NCBI RefSeq assembly: GCF_008974245.1 | Contig: NZ_BBZI01000011.1 | Span: 197,570-261,569, forward strand | Length of the DNA: 64,000 nt | Direction: 5' to 3' | Origin: Streptomyces abyssomicinicus | GTDB lineage: Bacteria > Actinomycetota > Actinomycetes > Streptomycetales > Streptomycetaceae | In this document: piece after piece, positions 45,112 through 52,895 of the stretch | Layout: the number at the start of each line of letters is the position of its first letter | Numbering within the stretch: position 1 is the stretch's first letter | Position numbers and translations under genes: made by a program | Notes under the pieces: generated by a model | Databases searched by the model: none | Told to the model about the DNA's origin: nothing | Seen by the model: the letters and a program-made list of their open reading frames with translations, nothing else

Positions 45112-45368
45112 AGCGCACGAGGAACAGCAGGATGGAGACGGTCACTGGGCCGGGGGGCGGCTCGTCTCTGAACCGAGGAGTCGGTCGGTGGCCTGCTGGC
45201 CCTGTTGCACGGCTTGGCCGACCGCGCTGATCACGTCAGCGACTTCGGCAGGGCTGCCGCCCGGGTTCACGGCGCGGGCGACTTGGGCGAGGTTGTTGCG
45301 GTGTGCCGCAAGCGCGGAAGCCCTCCCGTCCGGTGGACGGAAGGGCTCCTGACCTGGTGTTTCTCTGT
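45112..45368 (-). other. Left flank of the tRNA-Arg repeat, possible gene remnant
   Basis: A leftward frame ending at 45142 reads ALAAHRNNLAQVARAVNPGG and then EVADVISAVGQAVQQGQQA, which looks like protein. Its N-terminus, however, lies in tRNA-derived sequence, and no ribosome binding site is seen; GTG 45270 is the only plausible start. A 13-bp stem with one mismatch at 45319-45347 (AGCCCTCCCGTCC facing GGACGGAAGGGCT) looks like the original terminator of the tRNA copy at 45369. Confidence 0.35.
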
Positions 45369-45409
45369 GCCCCGGCAGGATTCGAACCTGCGACACCCGC
45401 TTCAGGAGT
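45369..45409 (-). repeat. Partial tRNA-Arg 3' half (attachment-site-like direct repeat)
   Basis: This 41-base segment matches the intact tRNA-Arg at 46503-46544 from the 3' end to the anticodon loop, with one base missing from the C run and one mismatch at the base after the anticodon. The match stops in the anticodon loop, the usual crossover point of tRNA-targeting actinobacterial integrases, so it is probably an att duplication rather than a decayed tandem tRNA. Confidence 0.75.
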
Positions 45410-45471
45410 TTCCCTCGGTCTCGTCCCGTAAATGATCTCGGGTATGGCGGGTTGCCTGCCGTACCGCTCGG

Positions 45472-45828
45472 TCAGCCGGCAAGGACGAGGTTGTGGAGGC
45501 GGGCGATGCCGAGCATGGCGTGCCGCACGCCGTCGCCTTTGAGACGGCAGTCGCGGAGGATCTTCCAAGTCTTCATGCGGGCGAAAGCGTGCTCAATGCG
45601 GGCGCGGACTTTCCGGTGGGAAGCGTTATGTTTTTCCTTCCAGTCCGGCAGTTGAGTCTGGCCGGTGGGCGAGGTGTTGGCCGCGTTGTCCGTGGCGACT
45701 TGCCCCATGCATTTCGAGGTATATACCGTTGAGTGCATGACGGAGCGGTAGGAGATCGAGATCGAACCCGAGGTCCGGGATTGGCTGGAGCTGCTTCCGT
45801 TCCGCCTGTACCGGAGGGTCGAGGACAA
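45472..45828 (-). pseudogene. C-terminal fragment of an IS5/DDE-type transposase
   Basis: The last 60 codons encode WKEKHNASHRKVRARIEHAF, then KTWKILRDCRLKGDGVRHAM and LGIARLHNLVLAG. This is the conserved C-terminus of DDE endonuclease transposases (IS5/IS1182-like groups in Streptomyces). The DDE catalytic core and inverted repeats are missing. The upstream part of the frame is unrelated noise and overlaps the toxin gene on the opposite strand. It lies inside the tRNA-bounded remnant. Confidence 0.75.
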
Positions 45829-46105
45829 GACCGACCGTTTGCTGGATGAGCCGACGACACTCGGTGAGCCCTACTCCCGGTACCTGGGCGGCAAGCTTCG
45901 TGAGCTGCGCTTCGAACTCGACGGTGAGGCCGTGCGCATCCCGTACTGGCTCGCTCCTGGGCAGCGGATCGTTCTGCTGACGGTCTTCCGCAAGACGAGG
46001 ATGCGTGAGGTGGCGGAAGTCGAGCGGGCACACCAGGCCCAGAAGGTCTGTGAGGCCGAGCACGGGCATGCCCAGCACGCCTACGAGCGCCGAAAGGAGA
46101 GCTGA
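45737..46105 (+). pseudogene. RelE/HigB-like toxin gene interrupted by an amber codon at codon 5
   Basis: After ATG-ACG-GAG-CGG comes TAG (45749-45751). The frame then continues uninterrupted for 118 codons: EIEIEPEVRDWLELLPFRLY, LGEPYSRYLGGKLRELRFEL, YWLAPGQRIVLLTVFRKTRM. That is a full-length phage-derived Gp49-like/HigB (RelE superfamily) mRNA-interferase toxin. In relatives I recall the TAG position holds a tyrosine. The only downstream in-frame start is TTG 45839, without a ribosome binding site and after the first helix. The stop overlaps the antitoxin ATG (TGATG), so the pair is coupled. Confidence 0.8.
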
Positions 46106-46428
46106 TGAACCACAGCACATGGAGAACGCGCCGGGCCCGGCAGCTTGCGGGTGAGGCGGTGGAGTACGACCTGGAGTACGTCGACGCGCGGCTGGCCGGC
46201 GATCTCGGGCAGGCGGTCTACGACCGGCGGATCGAACTCGGTTTTTCCCAGACCGAGTTGGCTGAGCGAGCCGGGATGACTCAGCCCCAGGTCTCCCGGA
46301 TGGAGGGTGGCGACACCGTCCCGACCCTCCCACTGCTGAGGCGCTTGGCCAAGGCCCTGGACGGCACGCTGAACCTGGCCATAAACGAAGGCGACTCCAG
46401 CGTCACCTTCACACCGCACGCCGCCTGA
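46105..46428 (+). CDS. XRE-family antitoxin (HigA-like)
   Basis: The protein has 107 residues. A helix-turn-helix (LGQAVYDRRIELGFSQTELAERAGMTQPQVSRMEGGDTVPTLPLLRRL) covers residues 32-80. The N-terminal helix (RRARQLAGEAVEYDLEYVDARLAGD) probably binds the toxin. The order toxin-then-antitoxin is the HigBA arrangement. The ATG overlaps the toxin stop by one base. Because the toxin frame carries a nonsense codon, this antitoxin may now act alone or in trans. It converges on the tRNA-Arg terminator. Confidence 0.88.
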   Translation: MNHSTWRTRRARQLAGEAVEYDLEYVDARLAGDLGQAVYDRRIELGFSQTELAERAGMTQPQVSRMEGGDTVPTLPLLRRLAKALDGTLNLAINEGDSSVTFTPHAA

Positions 46429-46463
46429 GTGTCTCTGGCCTGGTTGGTGGCCATGAATGCCGA

Positions 46464-46495
46464 AAGGGCGCCCACAAAGATTTGTGGGCGCCCTT
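46464..46495. terminator. Perfect 15-bp stem-loop between the antitoxin gene and tRNA-Arg
   Basis: AAGGGCGCCCACAAA (46464-46478) and its exact complement (46481-46495) form a near-loopless stem. It is placed to end both the rightward antitoxin transcript and the leftward tRNA transcript. Confidence 0.8.
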
Positions 46496-46502
46496 CTTGT
46501 TG

Positions 46503-46575
46503 TGCCCCCGGCAGGATTCGAACCTGCGACACCCGCTTTAGGAGAGCGGTGCTCTATCCCCTGAGCTACGAAGGC
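46503..46575 (-). tRNA. tRNA-Arg (anticodon CCU)
   Basis: The 73-base gene folds as a full cloverleaf: acceptor GCCTTCG pairing with CGGGGGC (two G-U pairs), D arm with AGCTCAGGGGATAGAGC, anticodon stem CCGCT/AGCGG around loop CTCCTAA, and T arm GCAGGTTCGAATCCTGC. Anticodon CCU reads AGG arginine codons, which are rare in Streptomyces. CCA is not encoded. The gene is a target of integrative elements, and its 3' half is repeated 1.1 kb to the left. Confidence 0.95.
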
Positions 46576-46763
46576 GGGAGGCCTGGCCGGACGGCTTGGC
46601 CACCGCGGTCAGTGTAGCGGGTGAGGGCTGATCCGTAACCGGAGTAGTGGCGGGGTCGCGAAGCGCCGCGACCGCGCTGGTCTGCGGCGGGGCGCGGACG
46701 GGGTGCTGCGGGGAGGGAAGCGGCCGGCCGGGGGCCGGTGGGGGCGGCGTTAGGCTCCGCGCC

Positions 46764-46991
46764 ATGGATGACAGCGTGGAGTGCGGGCAGTGCGGCGCGG
46801 TGGGGCTGGAGCCGGGGTTCGTGGAGGACTCGGGCGAGGGCTCACGGGGGTTCGCGCGGTGGATCGCCGGGCCGTTGGAGCGGGGGGTCTTCGGGGGCGC
46901 CAAGCGACTGGGGAGGACCCGGTGGGAGATCGAGGCCTACCGGTGCCCCCAGTGCGGGCATCTGGAGTTGTTCGCCAGGCGGGAGATGTAG
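46764..46991 (+). CDS. Small zinc-ribbon protein
   Basis: The protein has 75 residues with two CxxC knuckles, VECGQCGAVG near the N-terminus and YRCPQCGHLELFA near the C-terminus, which together make one treble-clef or ribbon zinc site. The middle part (FARWIAGPLERGVFGGAKRLG) is amphipathic. Similar short proteins of unknown function are common in streptomycetes. It is convergent with the ABC operon. Confidence 0.8.
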   Translation: MDDSVECGQCGAVGLEPGFVEDSGEGSRGFARWIAGPLERGVFGGAKRLGRTRWEIEAYRCPQCGHLELFARREM

Positions 46992-47008
46992 GGCCGCGTC
47001 GAGCGGGA

Positions 47009-47749
47009 TCACGCCGCCGCGGTCACCGCCTGCCAGGGGAGGACGCGGTCGCACCAGCGGTCGAGCAGGACCGCGTCGTGGCCGACCGCGAGGAGGGCGG
47101 CTCCGGTCTCGGCACGGTAGGACTCGACGGCGGCGACCAGGGCCGCGGTGGTGGAGGCGTCGAGCATGGCGGTCATCTCGTCGCAGACCAGGACGCGGGG
47201 ACGCAGGCACAGGGCGCGGGCCAGGCAGGCGCGCTGGAGTTGGCCGTCGCTGACCTCGTGGGGGCGACGGGTGAGGAGGTCGGGGGTGAGGCCGACCAGG
47301 GGGGTGAGTTCGGCGAGGCGGGCGGGGGCCTCGGGGCGGCGGCCGGTGGCGCGCAGCGGTTCGGTGATCAGGGCGGCGAGGGTCAGACGGGGGTCGGCGG
47401 CCAGGCGGGGCTGCTGGAGGACGACGCCGAAGGCGGTGCGCTGCGCGCGGGGGGCGCGGTGACGCCAGCGCGTCACCGGGGTGCCGTCGAGGAGGAGCCG
47501 GCCGGCCGACGGGCGGTGGAGCAGGGCGGCGACGCGAGCCAGGGTGGACTTGCCGCAGCCGCTGGGGCCGAGCAGCCCGACGGCCTCGCCCGCGGCGAGG
47601 GTGAGGGAGGCGTCGCGGACGACGGGACGGTGCCGTTCGTATCCCGCGGTGATGCCACGGAGTTCCAGCACGGTGGCGGTGGCCGGGTCCGTCTCGTGGG
47701 CCTCTGCGGAGGCGGAGGCGGAGGCGGTGGGGGCGGGGGAGTTATGCAT
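47009..47749 (-). CDS. ABC transporter ATP-binding protein, nickel/peptide class (NikE-like)
   Basis: The protein has 246 residues with Walker A GPSGCGKST, a signature degraded to VSDGQLQRA (normally LSGGQ), Walker B VLVCDEMTAMLD and the H-loop GHDAVLL. It is the last gene of a five-gene importer operon. Its ATG lies inside the end of the preceding ATPase gene (8-base overlap). It should pair with the other ATPase to power uptake. The Nur-like palindrome ahead of the operon suggests nickel as substrate. Confidence 0.9.
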   Translation of the reverse strand: MHNSPAPTASASASAEAHETDPATATVLELRGITAGYERHRPVVRDASLTLAAGEAVGLLGPSGCGKSTLARVAALLHRPSAGRLLLDGTPVTRWRHRAPRAQRTAFGVVLQQPRLAADPRLTLAALITEPLRATGRRPEAPARLAELTPLVGLTPDLLTRRPHEVSDGQLQRACLARALCLRPRVLVCDEMTAMLDASTTAALVAAVESYRAETGAALLAVGHDAVLLDRWCDRVLPWQAVTAAA

Positions 47750-49127
47750 GGGTCGGCTCCGCGGGCTTGGAGGGCTCCGGGCGGGCGGGGACGCCGGGGT
47801 CGGGACCGGGGCCGGTCTGAGGAGTGTCGTGGCCTTCGTCGCCTTGGCTGCCTTCGCCGCCTCCCTCGCCTTCGCCTTCGCCCCCGCCTTCGTCGGCGGC
47901 CCGGTCGGTTCGGGCGGCCGGGGCTGCCGACTCCTCGGGCTGCTCCACGGGATGGTGGCAGGCCACGAGGGTGGGATCGGCGGGCGGCTCCGGACGCGTG
48001 GTCGCCTTCGGCGGGACGGCCATCACCGCGGGAACGGTCCCGCAGGCATCCGTGGCACGTCCGCAGCGAGGAGCGAACGCGCACCCGGGCGGCAGGTCGC
48101 TGAGTTCCGGCGGGAGGCCGGGGATGGGGGTGAAGGCGCGGTCGGGGAGGGCGTCGAGGAGGCCACGGCTGTAGGGGTGGCGGGGGCCACGGGCGCCGAA
48201 GAAGTCGGCGGCGTCGCAGATCTCGACGATGCGGCCCGCGTACATCACGGCGACCCGGTCGGCGACGCGTGACGCCGCCGCGAGGTCGTGGGTGATCATC
48301 AGCATGCCGCGCCGCCCCGAGCCGTCGGCCGGTTCGGCGTCGACGTGGCGGCGGAGTTCGTCCACGGTGCGGTCGACGAGGTCGCGGTCGAGGCCGGTGG
48401 TGGGCTCGTCGGCGAGCAGCAGGGGGGCGTCCCCGGCCAGGGCGAGCGCGGTGGCGGCGCGCTGGGCGAGGCCGCCGGAGAGTTCGTGCGGGTAGCGGTC
48501 CAGGTGGGAGGCGGGGAAGGCGGCCCGCTCGGCGGCGTCGGCGGCGGCCGAGCGCAGGGCCGCGCGTCCGCGCCGCAGGCCCCGTGCCTCCTGGGACCTC
48601 TGGGACCCCTGGGACCCCTGGGGTCCCTGGGGAAGGTGCCGACGACGCGGTCCCCGCAGCTCGGCGACGGTCTCCTCCAGTTGGGAGCGGACCGTGCGCA
48701 CCGGGGTGAGGTGCGCGGCGGGACTCTGCGGCACGAGTCCGACCAGGCGGCCCCGGACCCGGCGGGCCAGGGTGCGTTCGTCGGCGGCGAGCAGGTCGAG
48801 GCCGGGGAGGTCGTGGGCGGGAGAGCCGTGGCCGGGGAGGGCATGGCCGGGAGAGCCGTGGCCGGGGAGGGCATGGCCGGGAGTGCCGAGGCCCGGGGCC
48901 CCCGCGCCGTCGAGGACCGCGCTGCCCGCGGTCTGCGCGTTGCCCGGCAGGAGCCCGAGCAGGGCGGAGGCCAGCACCGACTTGCCGCAGCCGCTCTCGC
49001 CCACCAGGACGAGGCATTCCCCGGCCCGGACGTAGAACGAGGCGTCGGTGACGGCGGAGACGATCCGGCCGCGCGGCAGCAGGAACCGCACGTGGAGTCC
49101 CCGGACGGAGAGGAGGACGTCGCTCAC
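47742..49127 (-). CDS. ABC transporter ATP-binding protein, nickel/peptide class (NikD/OppD-like), with His-rich insertion
   Basis: The protein has 461 residues, long for the family. Walker A is GESGCGKSV, the signature LSGGLAQRA, and Walker B LLLADEPTTGLD. The oligopeptide-type C-terminal extension (PPGCAFAPRCGRATDAC, then ACHH) is present. Two unusual inserts occur: PGHALPGHGS-type repeats with five histidines about 70 residues in, and a Gln/Ser-rich GPQGSQGSQRSQ stretch. The C-terminal tail is Gly/Glu/Pro-rich. GTG 49127 overlaps the permease stop (GTGA) with GGAG 8 bases upstream, so translation is coupled. Confidence 0.88.
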   Translation of the reverse strand: MSDVLLSVRGLHVRFLLPRGRIVSAVTDASFYVRAGECLVLVGESGCGKSVLASALLGLLPGNAQTAGSAVLDGAGAPGLGTPGHALPGHGSPGHALPGHGSPAHDLPGLDLLAADERTLARRVRGRLVGLVPQSPAAHLTPVRTVRSQLEETVAELRGPRRRHLPQGPQGSQGSQRSQEARGLRRGRAALRSAAADAAERAAFPASHLDRYPHELSGGLAQRAATALALAGDAPLLLADEPTTGLDRDLVDRTVDELRRHVDAEPADGSGRRGMLMITHDLAAASRVADRVAVMYAGRIVEICDAADFFGARGPRHPYSRGLLDALPDRAFTPIPGLPPELSDLPPGCAFAPRCGRATDACGTVPAVMAVPPKATTRPEPPADPTLVACHHPVEQPEESAAPAARTDRAADEGGGEGEGEGGGEGSQGDEGHDTPQTGPGPDPGVPARPEPSKPAEPTHA

Positions 49128-50047
49128 AGCATCAGCTCCGATCGGCGGCGCGGGTCGATCCGGTCCCGCCAAGCGCCGGCCAGGCCGGCCACGGCGAGGG
49201 TGGGGACGATCAGGAACAGGCCCGGGAAGAGCGTCGGCCACCACTGCCCGGCGAGCAGCGAGCCGCGGGCGCCCTCGATGAGGTTGCCGAGGCTCGCCAT
49301 GTGGGCGGGCAGGCCGAGGCCCAGGAAGGAGAGGGCGGACTCGTGCCACATGGCGTGCGGCACGGAGAGCACGGCGGCCAGACCTGCCTGCGGGAGCACG
49401 GCGGGCACCAGGTGCCGGACCGCGATCCGCCACCGGGAGGCACCGCCGGAGATCGCCGCGTCGACGAACGGGCGGCCGCGCAGCGACAGCACCTCGGCAC
49501 GCACGATGCGGGCCGTGGACAGCCAGTGGGTGGCGGCCACGGACAGCAGCACGGGCCACACGCCGGGCCGGAAGAGGGCGACGACGAAGACGCCGAGCAG
49601 CAGGTGCGGCACCGAGGCCAGGGCGTCGACGACCCGCATGGCGACCCGGTCCACCCAGCCGCCGAGCGCACCCGCCAGCGCACCCACGGCGGTGCCCACG
49701 ACGGCGGCGACCAGCGCGGCGGCCACGCCGACGAAGAGCGAGACCCGCAGCCCGTAGACGCACCGCAGCAGCAGGTCGCGGCCCACGTCGTCGGTGCCGA
49801 ACGGGTGCGACCACGAGGGCTGCCGCAGCTTGGCCGCCAGGTCCACGGCCTGCTGGTCGAGCTGGACCAGCGGCGGGACCAGCAGCACGGCGAGGACGAC
49901 GGCGGCGGTCAGGACGGCGGAGGTACGCACCCGCAGGGTCCGCCACGACCGCTGCCGGGGGCCGTGCGACCGCCAGGCGACCGGCAGCGGCGCGAGCACG
50001 TCCGGACGCCCCCCGGTCGCGGACGTCTCCGGGCGCTCACATGTCAC
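49124..50047 (-). CDS. ABC transporter permease (NikC/OppC-like)
   Basis: The protein has 307 residues. A soluble N-terminus precedes helix 1 (LTAAVVLAVLLVPPLV), followed by HPFGTDDVGRDLLLRCVYGLRVSL, a hallmark of DppC/OppC/NikC permeases. The EAA-type coupling loop is EVLSLRGRPFVDAAISGGASRWRIAVRHLVP. Five to six helices are expected. The GTG start overlaps the end of the other permease gene by 11 bases. Confidence 0.9.
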   Translation of the reverse strand: MTCERPETSATGGRPDVLAPLPVAWRSHGPRQRSWRTLRVRTSAVLTAAVVLAVLLVPPLVQLDQQAVDLAAKLRQPSWSHPFGTDDVGRDLLLRCVYGLRVSLFVGVAAALVAAVVGTAVGALAGALGGWVDRVAMRVVDALASVPHLLLGVFVVALFRPGVWPVLLSVAATHWLSTARIVRAEVLSLRGRPFVDAAISGGASRWRIAVRHLVPAVLPQAGLAAVLSVPHAMWHESALSFLGLGLPAHMASLGNLIEGARGSLLAGQWWPTLFPGLFLIVPTLAVAGLAGAWRDRIDPRRRSELML

Positions 50048-51080
50048 GGAAGTCCACCCTTGGATCGAACAGGCCGTACAGCAGGTCGGCGAGGAGGTTG
50101 CCGAGGAGGACGGCGACGGTGGCGAAGGCGGTCAGCGCGGCCAGCAGCTGGAAGTCCACGGCGGTGGCGGCGCGCACGGTGGCGTCGGCGATGCCCGGCC
50201 AGCTGAAGACGGTCTCCACCAGCAGCGCCCCGGTGATCAGTTCGGGCACCCGGGAGCCGATCAGGGTGAGCACCGGCAGCAGCCCGGACCGCAGGGCGTG
50301 CCGCACCAGGACGGTCCGCTCGGCGAGGCCGCGGGCGCGGGCGCCGCGCACCGGGTCCTCGGCGAGCGCGTCGACGACGCCCTGCCGGACGTAGAGCACG
50401 AACCAGGGCAGCTGGGAGACGGCCAGCACCCCGGCGGGCAGCACCAGATGCTCGGCCACATCGCCGAAGGAGACGTACGACGACCCGCTGTCGGTGAGCC
50501 CGCCCGCCGGCAGCACGTCGAGGCGCAGGGCGAAGAACCACACGGCGAGCAGCGCCAGCCAGAAGACCGGGGCGGCGGAGAGGGTGTACGCCGTCCCGGT
50601 GACCGTCCGGTCGAGCAGGCCGCCGGGGCGGCGTGCGGCGAGCACGCCGAGCAGCGTGCCCACCGCCACCGCCACCGCGAACGCCACCGCGCACAGCAGG
50701 GCCGACCAGACGGCGCGCTCGGCGATCACCTCGAGGACCGGCTGCCGCAGCACCGTGGAGTCGCCGAGGTCGCCGCGGAGGGCGGCGGTCAGCCAGTCCC
50801 ACCAGCGCACCGCGAACGGCTCGCCCACGCCGAGGTTGGCGGCGAGCCGGTCCAGGGTCTCCTGGTCGGCGGTGAGCGCCGCGTCGCCCGCGTAGCCGCG
50901 CACCGGGTCGAACGGTGAGGCGGCGGCCAGCGCGAAGACGCCGAGGGTGACGGTCAGCAGCAGTGGCACGCCGGTGAGGATGCGGCGGACCGTCAGCCGG
51001 GCCATGCCGCCCCAGGGCAGGCGCCGCCGGGCGGTCGCCGCACCGGCGTCCACCGCCGCGGTGCTCGCCGCCGCGCTCAT
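50037..51080 (-). CDS. ABC transporter permease (NikB/OppB-like)
   Basis: The protein has about 347 residues. The family start (LTVRRILTGVPLLLTVTLGVFALAAASPFDPV) and the coupling loop (YVRQGVVDALAEDPVRGARARGLAERTVLVRHALRSGLLPV) are present, with six helices. ATG 51080 overlaps the stop of the solute-binding gene as ATGA and is therefore preferred; an in-frame GTG lies further upstream at 51113. It forms the membrane channel with the second permease. Confidence 0.9.
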   Translation of the reverse strand: MSAAASTAAVDAGAATARRRLPWGGMARLTVRRILTGVPLLLTVTLGVFALAAASPFDPVRGYAGDAALTADQETLDRLAANLGVGEPFAVRWWDWLTAALRGDLGDSTVLRQPVLEVIAERAVWSALLCAVAFAVAVAVGTLLGVLAARRPGGLLDRTVTGTAYTLSAAPVFWLALLAVWFFALRLDVLPAGGLTDSGSSYVSFGDVAEHLVLPAGVLAVSQLPWFVLYVRQGVVDALAEDPVRGARARGLAERTVLVRHALRSGLLPVLTLIGSRVPELITGALLVETVFSWPGIADATVRAATAVDFQLLAALTAFATVAVLLGNLLADLLYGLFDPRVDFRDM

Positions 51081-52678
51081 CGCCGCGGCTGCCAGTCCTC
51101 GAGGTTCCACCACGGGCCGGCCGCGAAGCCGTGCTCGTGCGGCTCGACCTGGGTGGTCAGGCCGTCGGAACCGGCGGTCTTCCAGCGGTCGGCGAGGACG
51201 TACAGGTGGTCCAGGTGGGTGAGGAAGGTGTAGCCGGGGTTCTCGGCGAGTTCCTGCTGGAGCGTGTCGTACGCGGCCCGGCGCTCCGCCGCGTCACGGG
51301 TGCGGCGGGCGTCGTCCAGGGCCTTGTCGACGGCCGGGTTGTCGTAGTGCGGCATGTTGTTGAAGCCGTCGCCGGCCTCGGAGGAGTGCAGCAGCGGGTA
51401 GAGGCCGAAATCGGGGTCGCCGACGTCGCCGAATCCGGCGAGCACGGCGTCCTTCGCCATCCGCGGCTCGATGACGTCCCAGGTGCCGGACTCGACCTTC
51501 ACCTCGACGCCGATCTTCTTGGCGTCACCGGCGTAGGCCAGGGCCAGGTCCTGGCGGACCTTGTCGCCGGCCGGGTAGTAGAGGGTGAACGCGGCGCGGC
51601 GGCCGTCCTTGGTGAGGACGCCGTCGGCGCCCTTCTCCCATCCGGCCCGGTCGAGGATCCGGCGCGCGGCCGCGGGGTCGTGGGCGCGTTCGGTGCCCTT
51701 GGCGAACCAGTCGTCGTCGACCGGCAGCGGGCCGTAGGCGGGGCGGCCGGCGCCGTCGAGGACCTTCTCCACCATCGTGTCGCGGTCCACCGCCAGGTCC
51801 AGGGCGCGGCGGACGTCGACGTCGCCGGTCACCGGGTCGCCGGTGGGCAGGCTGACGGCGCGGTAGTCGTACGAGGTGGCCCGGTAGGTCGTCAGGTCCG
51901 CCTCGTCCTCGAAGGTGGCGGCCAGGTTGGGCGGCAGGATCGCGCCGTCCAGGTCGCCGGAGCGCAGCCGGGTGGCGCGCACGTCGTCGTCGGGGACGAT
52001 CGCCATGGTCACGTTCTTCACGGCCGGTTCGCCGCCCCAGTAGTGGGGGTTGGCCTTGAAGACCAGCTTCTCGCCCTTCCGCCAGTCGGCCAGCACGTAG
52101 GGGCCGGTGCCGACCGGGGAGGTGTTGAACGCGCCGGTGTTGGGGTCCTGCTCGCCGGCGACGTGCTGCGGGACGATCGGCAGCACGGTGCGGGCGGCGA
52201 AGGGGGCGAAGGGGTAGGCGAGGGTGAAGACCACCTGGTCGCTCCCCTCGGCGCGCACCCGCTCGACGGCGGCGAGTTCGCTGCGGTTGGGGTTGTTGGT
52301 CTTCTCGTCGAGGACGGTCTCGTAGGTGAAGACCACGTCGGCCGGGGTGAGCGGCTCGCCGTCGCTGAAGGTGACGCCGTCGCGGAGGGTGAAGGTGTAG
52401 GTGAGGCCGTCCTTCGACACCTCGGGCAGGTCCTCGGCGAGGGCGGGTTCGAGGTTCAGGTCCGCGTCGCGGGTGAGGAGGCCGTCGAAGAGCTTGGAGT
52501 TGCCGTCCTTGCCGTAGCCGAGGAGCGGGCTGAGGGTGTCCGGCTCGGTGGCCACGCCCAGCACGACGGAGTCGGCCGGCGCGGCGCCCCGGGTGTCGTC
52601 CGCGCCGGGGGCGGAGCACGCGGTCGCGGTGAGGGCCGCCGCGGTGAGGGCGACGGTCTGACGTATGGCCCGGGGCAT
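51077..52678 (-). CDS. ABC transporter solute-binding lipoprotein, nickel/peptide class (NikA-like)
   Basis: The protein has 533 residues. The signal peptide ends in a lipobox (LTATAC), so it is anchored outside the membrane by a lipid-modified cysteine. The SBP_bac_5 fold is clear: VVLGVATEPDTLSPLLGYG, LTYTFTLRDGVTFSDGEPLTPADVVFTYE and GTGPYVLADWRKGEKLVFKANPHYWGG. It opens a five-gene operon encoding two permeases and two ATPases. Family members bind peptides or nickel (as chelates); the Nur-like box upstream favours nickel. GAAGG is the only ribosome binding site candidate. Confidence 0.92.
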   Translation of the reverse strand: MPRAIRQTVALTAAALTATACSAPGADDTRGAAPADSVVLGVATEPDTLSPLLGYGKDGNSKLFDGLLTRDADLNLEPALAEDLPEVSKDGLTYTFTLRDGVTFSDGEPLTPADVVFTYETVLDEKTNNPNRSELAAVERVRAEGSDQVVFTLAYPFAPFAARTVLPIVPQHVAGEQDPNTGAFNTSPVGTGPYVLADWRKGEKLVFKANPHYWGGEPAVKNVTMAIVPDDDVRATRLRSGDLDGAILPPNLAATFEDEADLTTYRATSYDYRAVSLPTGDPVTGDVDVRRALDLAVDRDTMVEKVLDGAGRPAYGPLPVDDDWFAKGTERAHDPAAARRILDRAGWEKGADGVLTKDGRRAAFTLYYPAGDKVRQDLALAYAGDAKKIGVEVKVESGTWDVIEPRMAKDAVLAGFGDVGDPDFGLYPLLHSSEAGDGFNNMPHYDNPAVDKALDDARRTRDAAERRAAYDTLQQELAENPGYTFLTHLDHLYVLADRWKTAGSDGLTTQVEPHEHGFAAGPWWNLEDWQPRR

Positions 52679-52714
52679 GGGAGGAGTGCCTTCCGTGGGT
52701 AACCCTTGATCCTT

Positions 52715-52730
52715 GATCCTTGCGAGGATC
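52715..52730 (-). promoter_or_regulatory. Small inverted repeat in the leader of the ABC operon
   Basis: GATCCT-TGCG-AGGATC forms a perfect 6-bp stem 37 bases before the lipoprotein ATG, next to three CCTTGAT-type direct repeats. It could be a leader hairpin or a second operator. Confidence 0.35.
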
Positions 52731-52734
52731 ATGC

Positions 52735-52755
52735 TATTGCATGCTGGTCGCAATA
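52735..52755. promoter_or_regulatory. Nur-box-like palindrome upstream of the ABC importer operon
   Basis: TATTGC (52735-52740), nine bases, GCAATA (52750-52755) form a perfect 6-bp palindrome 57 bases before the start codon. The Streptomyces nickel repressor Nur is reported to bind tTGCaa-N5-ttGCAA. The site here reads TTGCat-N5-tcGCAA, matching the invariant TTGC/GCAA halves and their spacing. Repression of a nickel-type importer by Nur is the known logic for nikABCDE. The regulator assignment is inferred. Confidence 0.6.
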
Positions 52756-52895
52756 AGGAGAGCGCCTCCGCGCCTTCAGGCCTCCCGGCGGGTGGCGAGG
52801 CCTCCGGGTGGCGAGGCCACGGACGGCGAGGCCCCCGGGCGGCGAGGTCTCCGGGTGGGGGCGGGGAACGCGCGGGCGGCGGAAAGCTTCGTGCC

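Noticed and set aside
45142..45396. Leftward frame starting MSQVRILPG near the partial tRNA
   Set aside because: The N-terminus is antisense tRNA sequence, a well-known artefact; only the downstream part might be a remnant.
46281..46532. Leftward frame starting MSQVRILPGA near tRNA-Arg
   Set aside because: Same tRNA artefact and it is antisense to the antitoxin gene.
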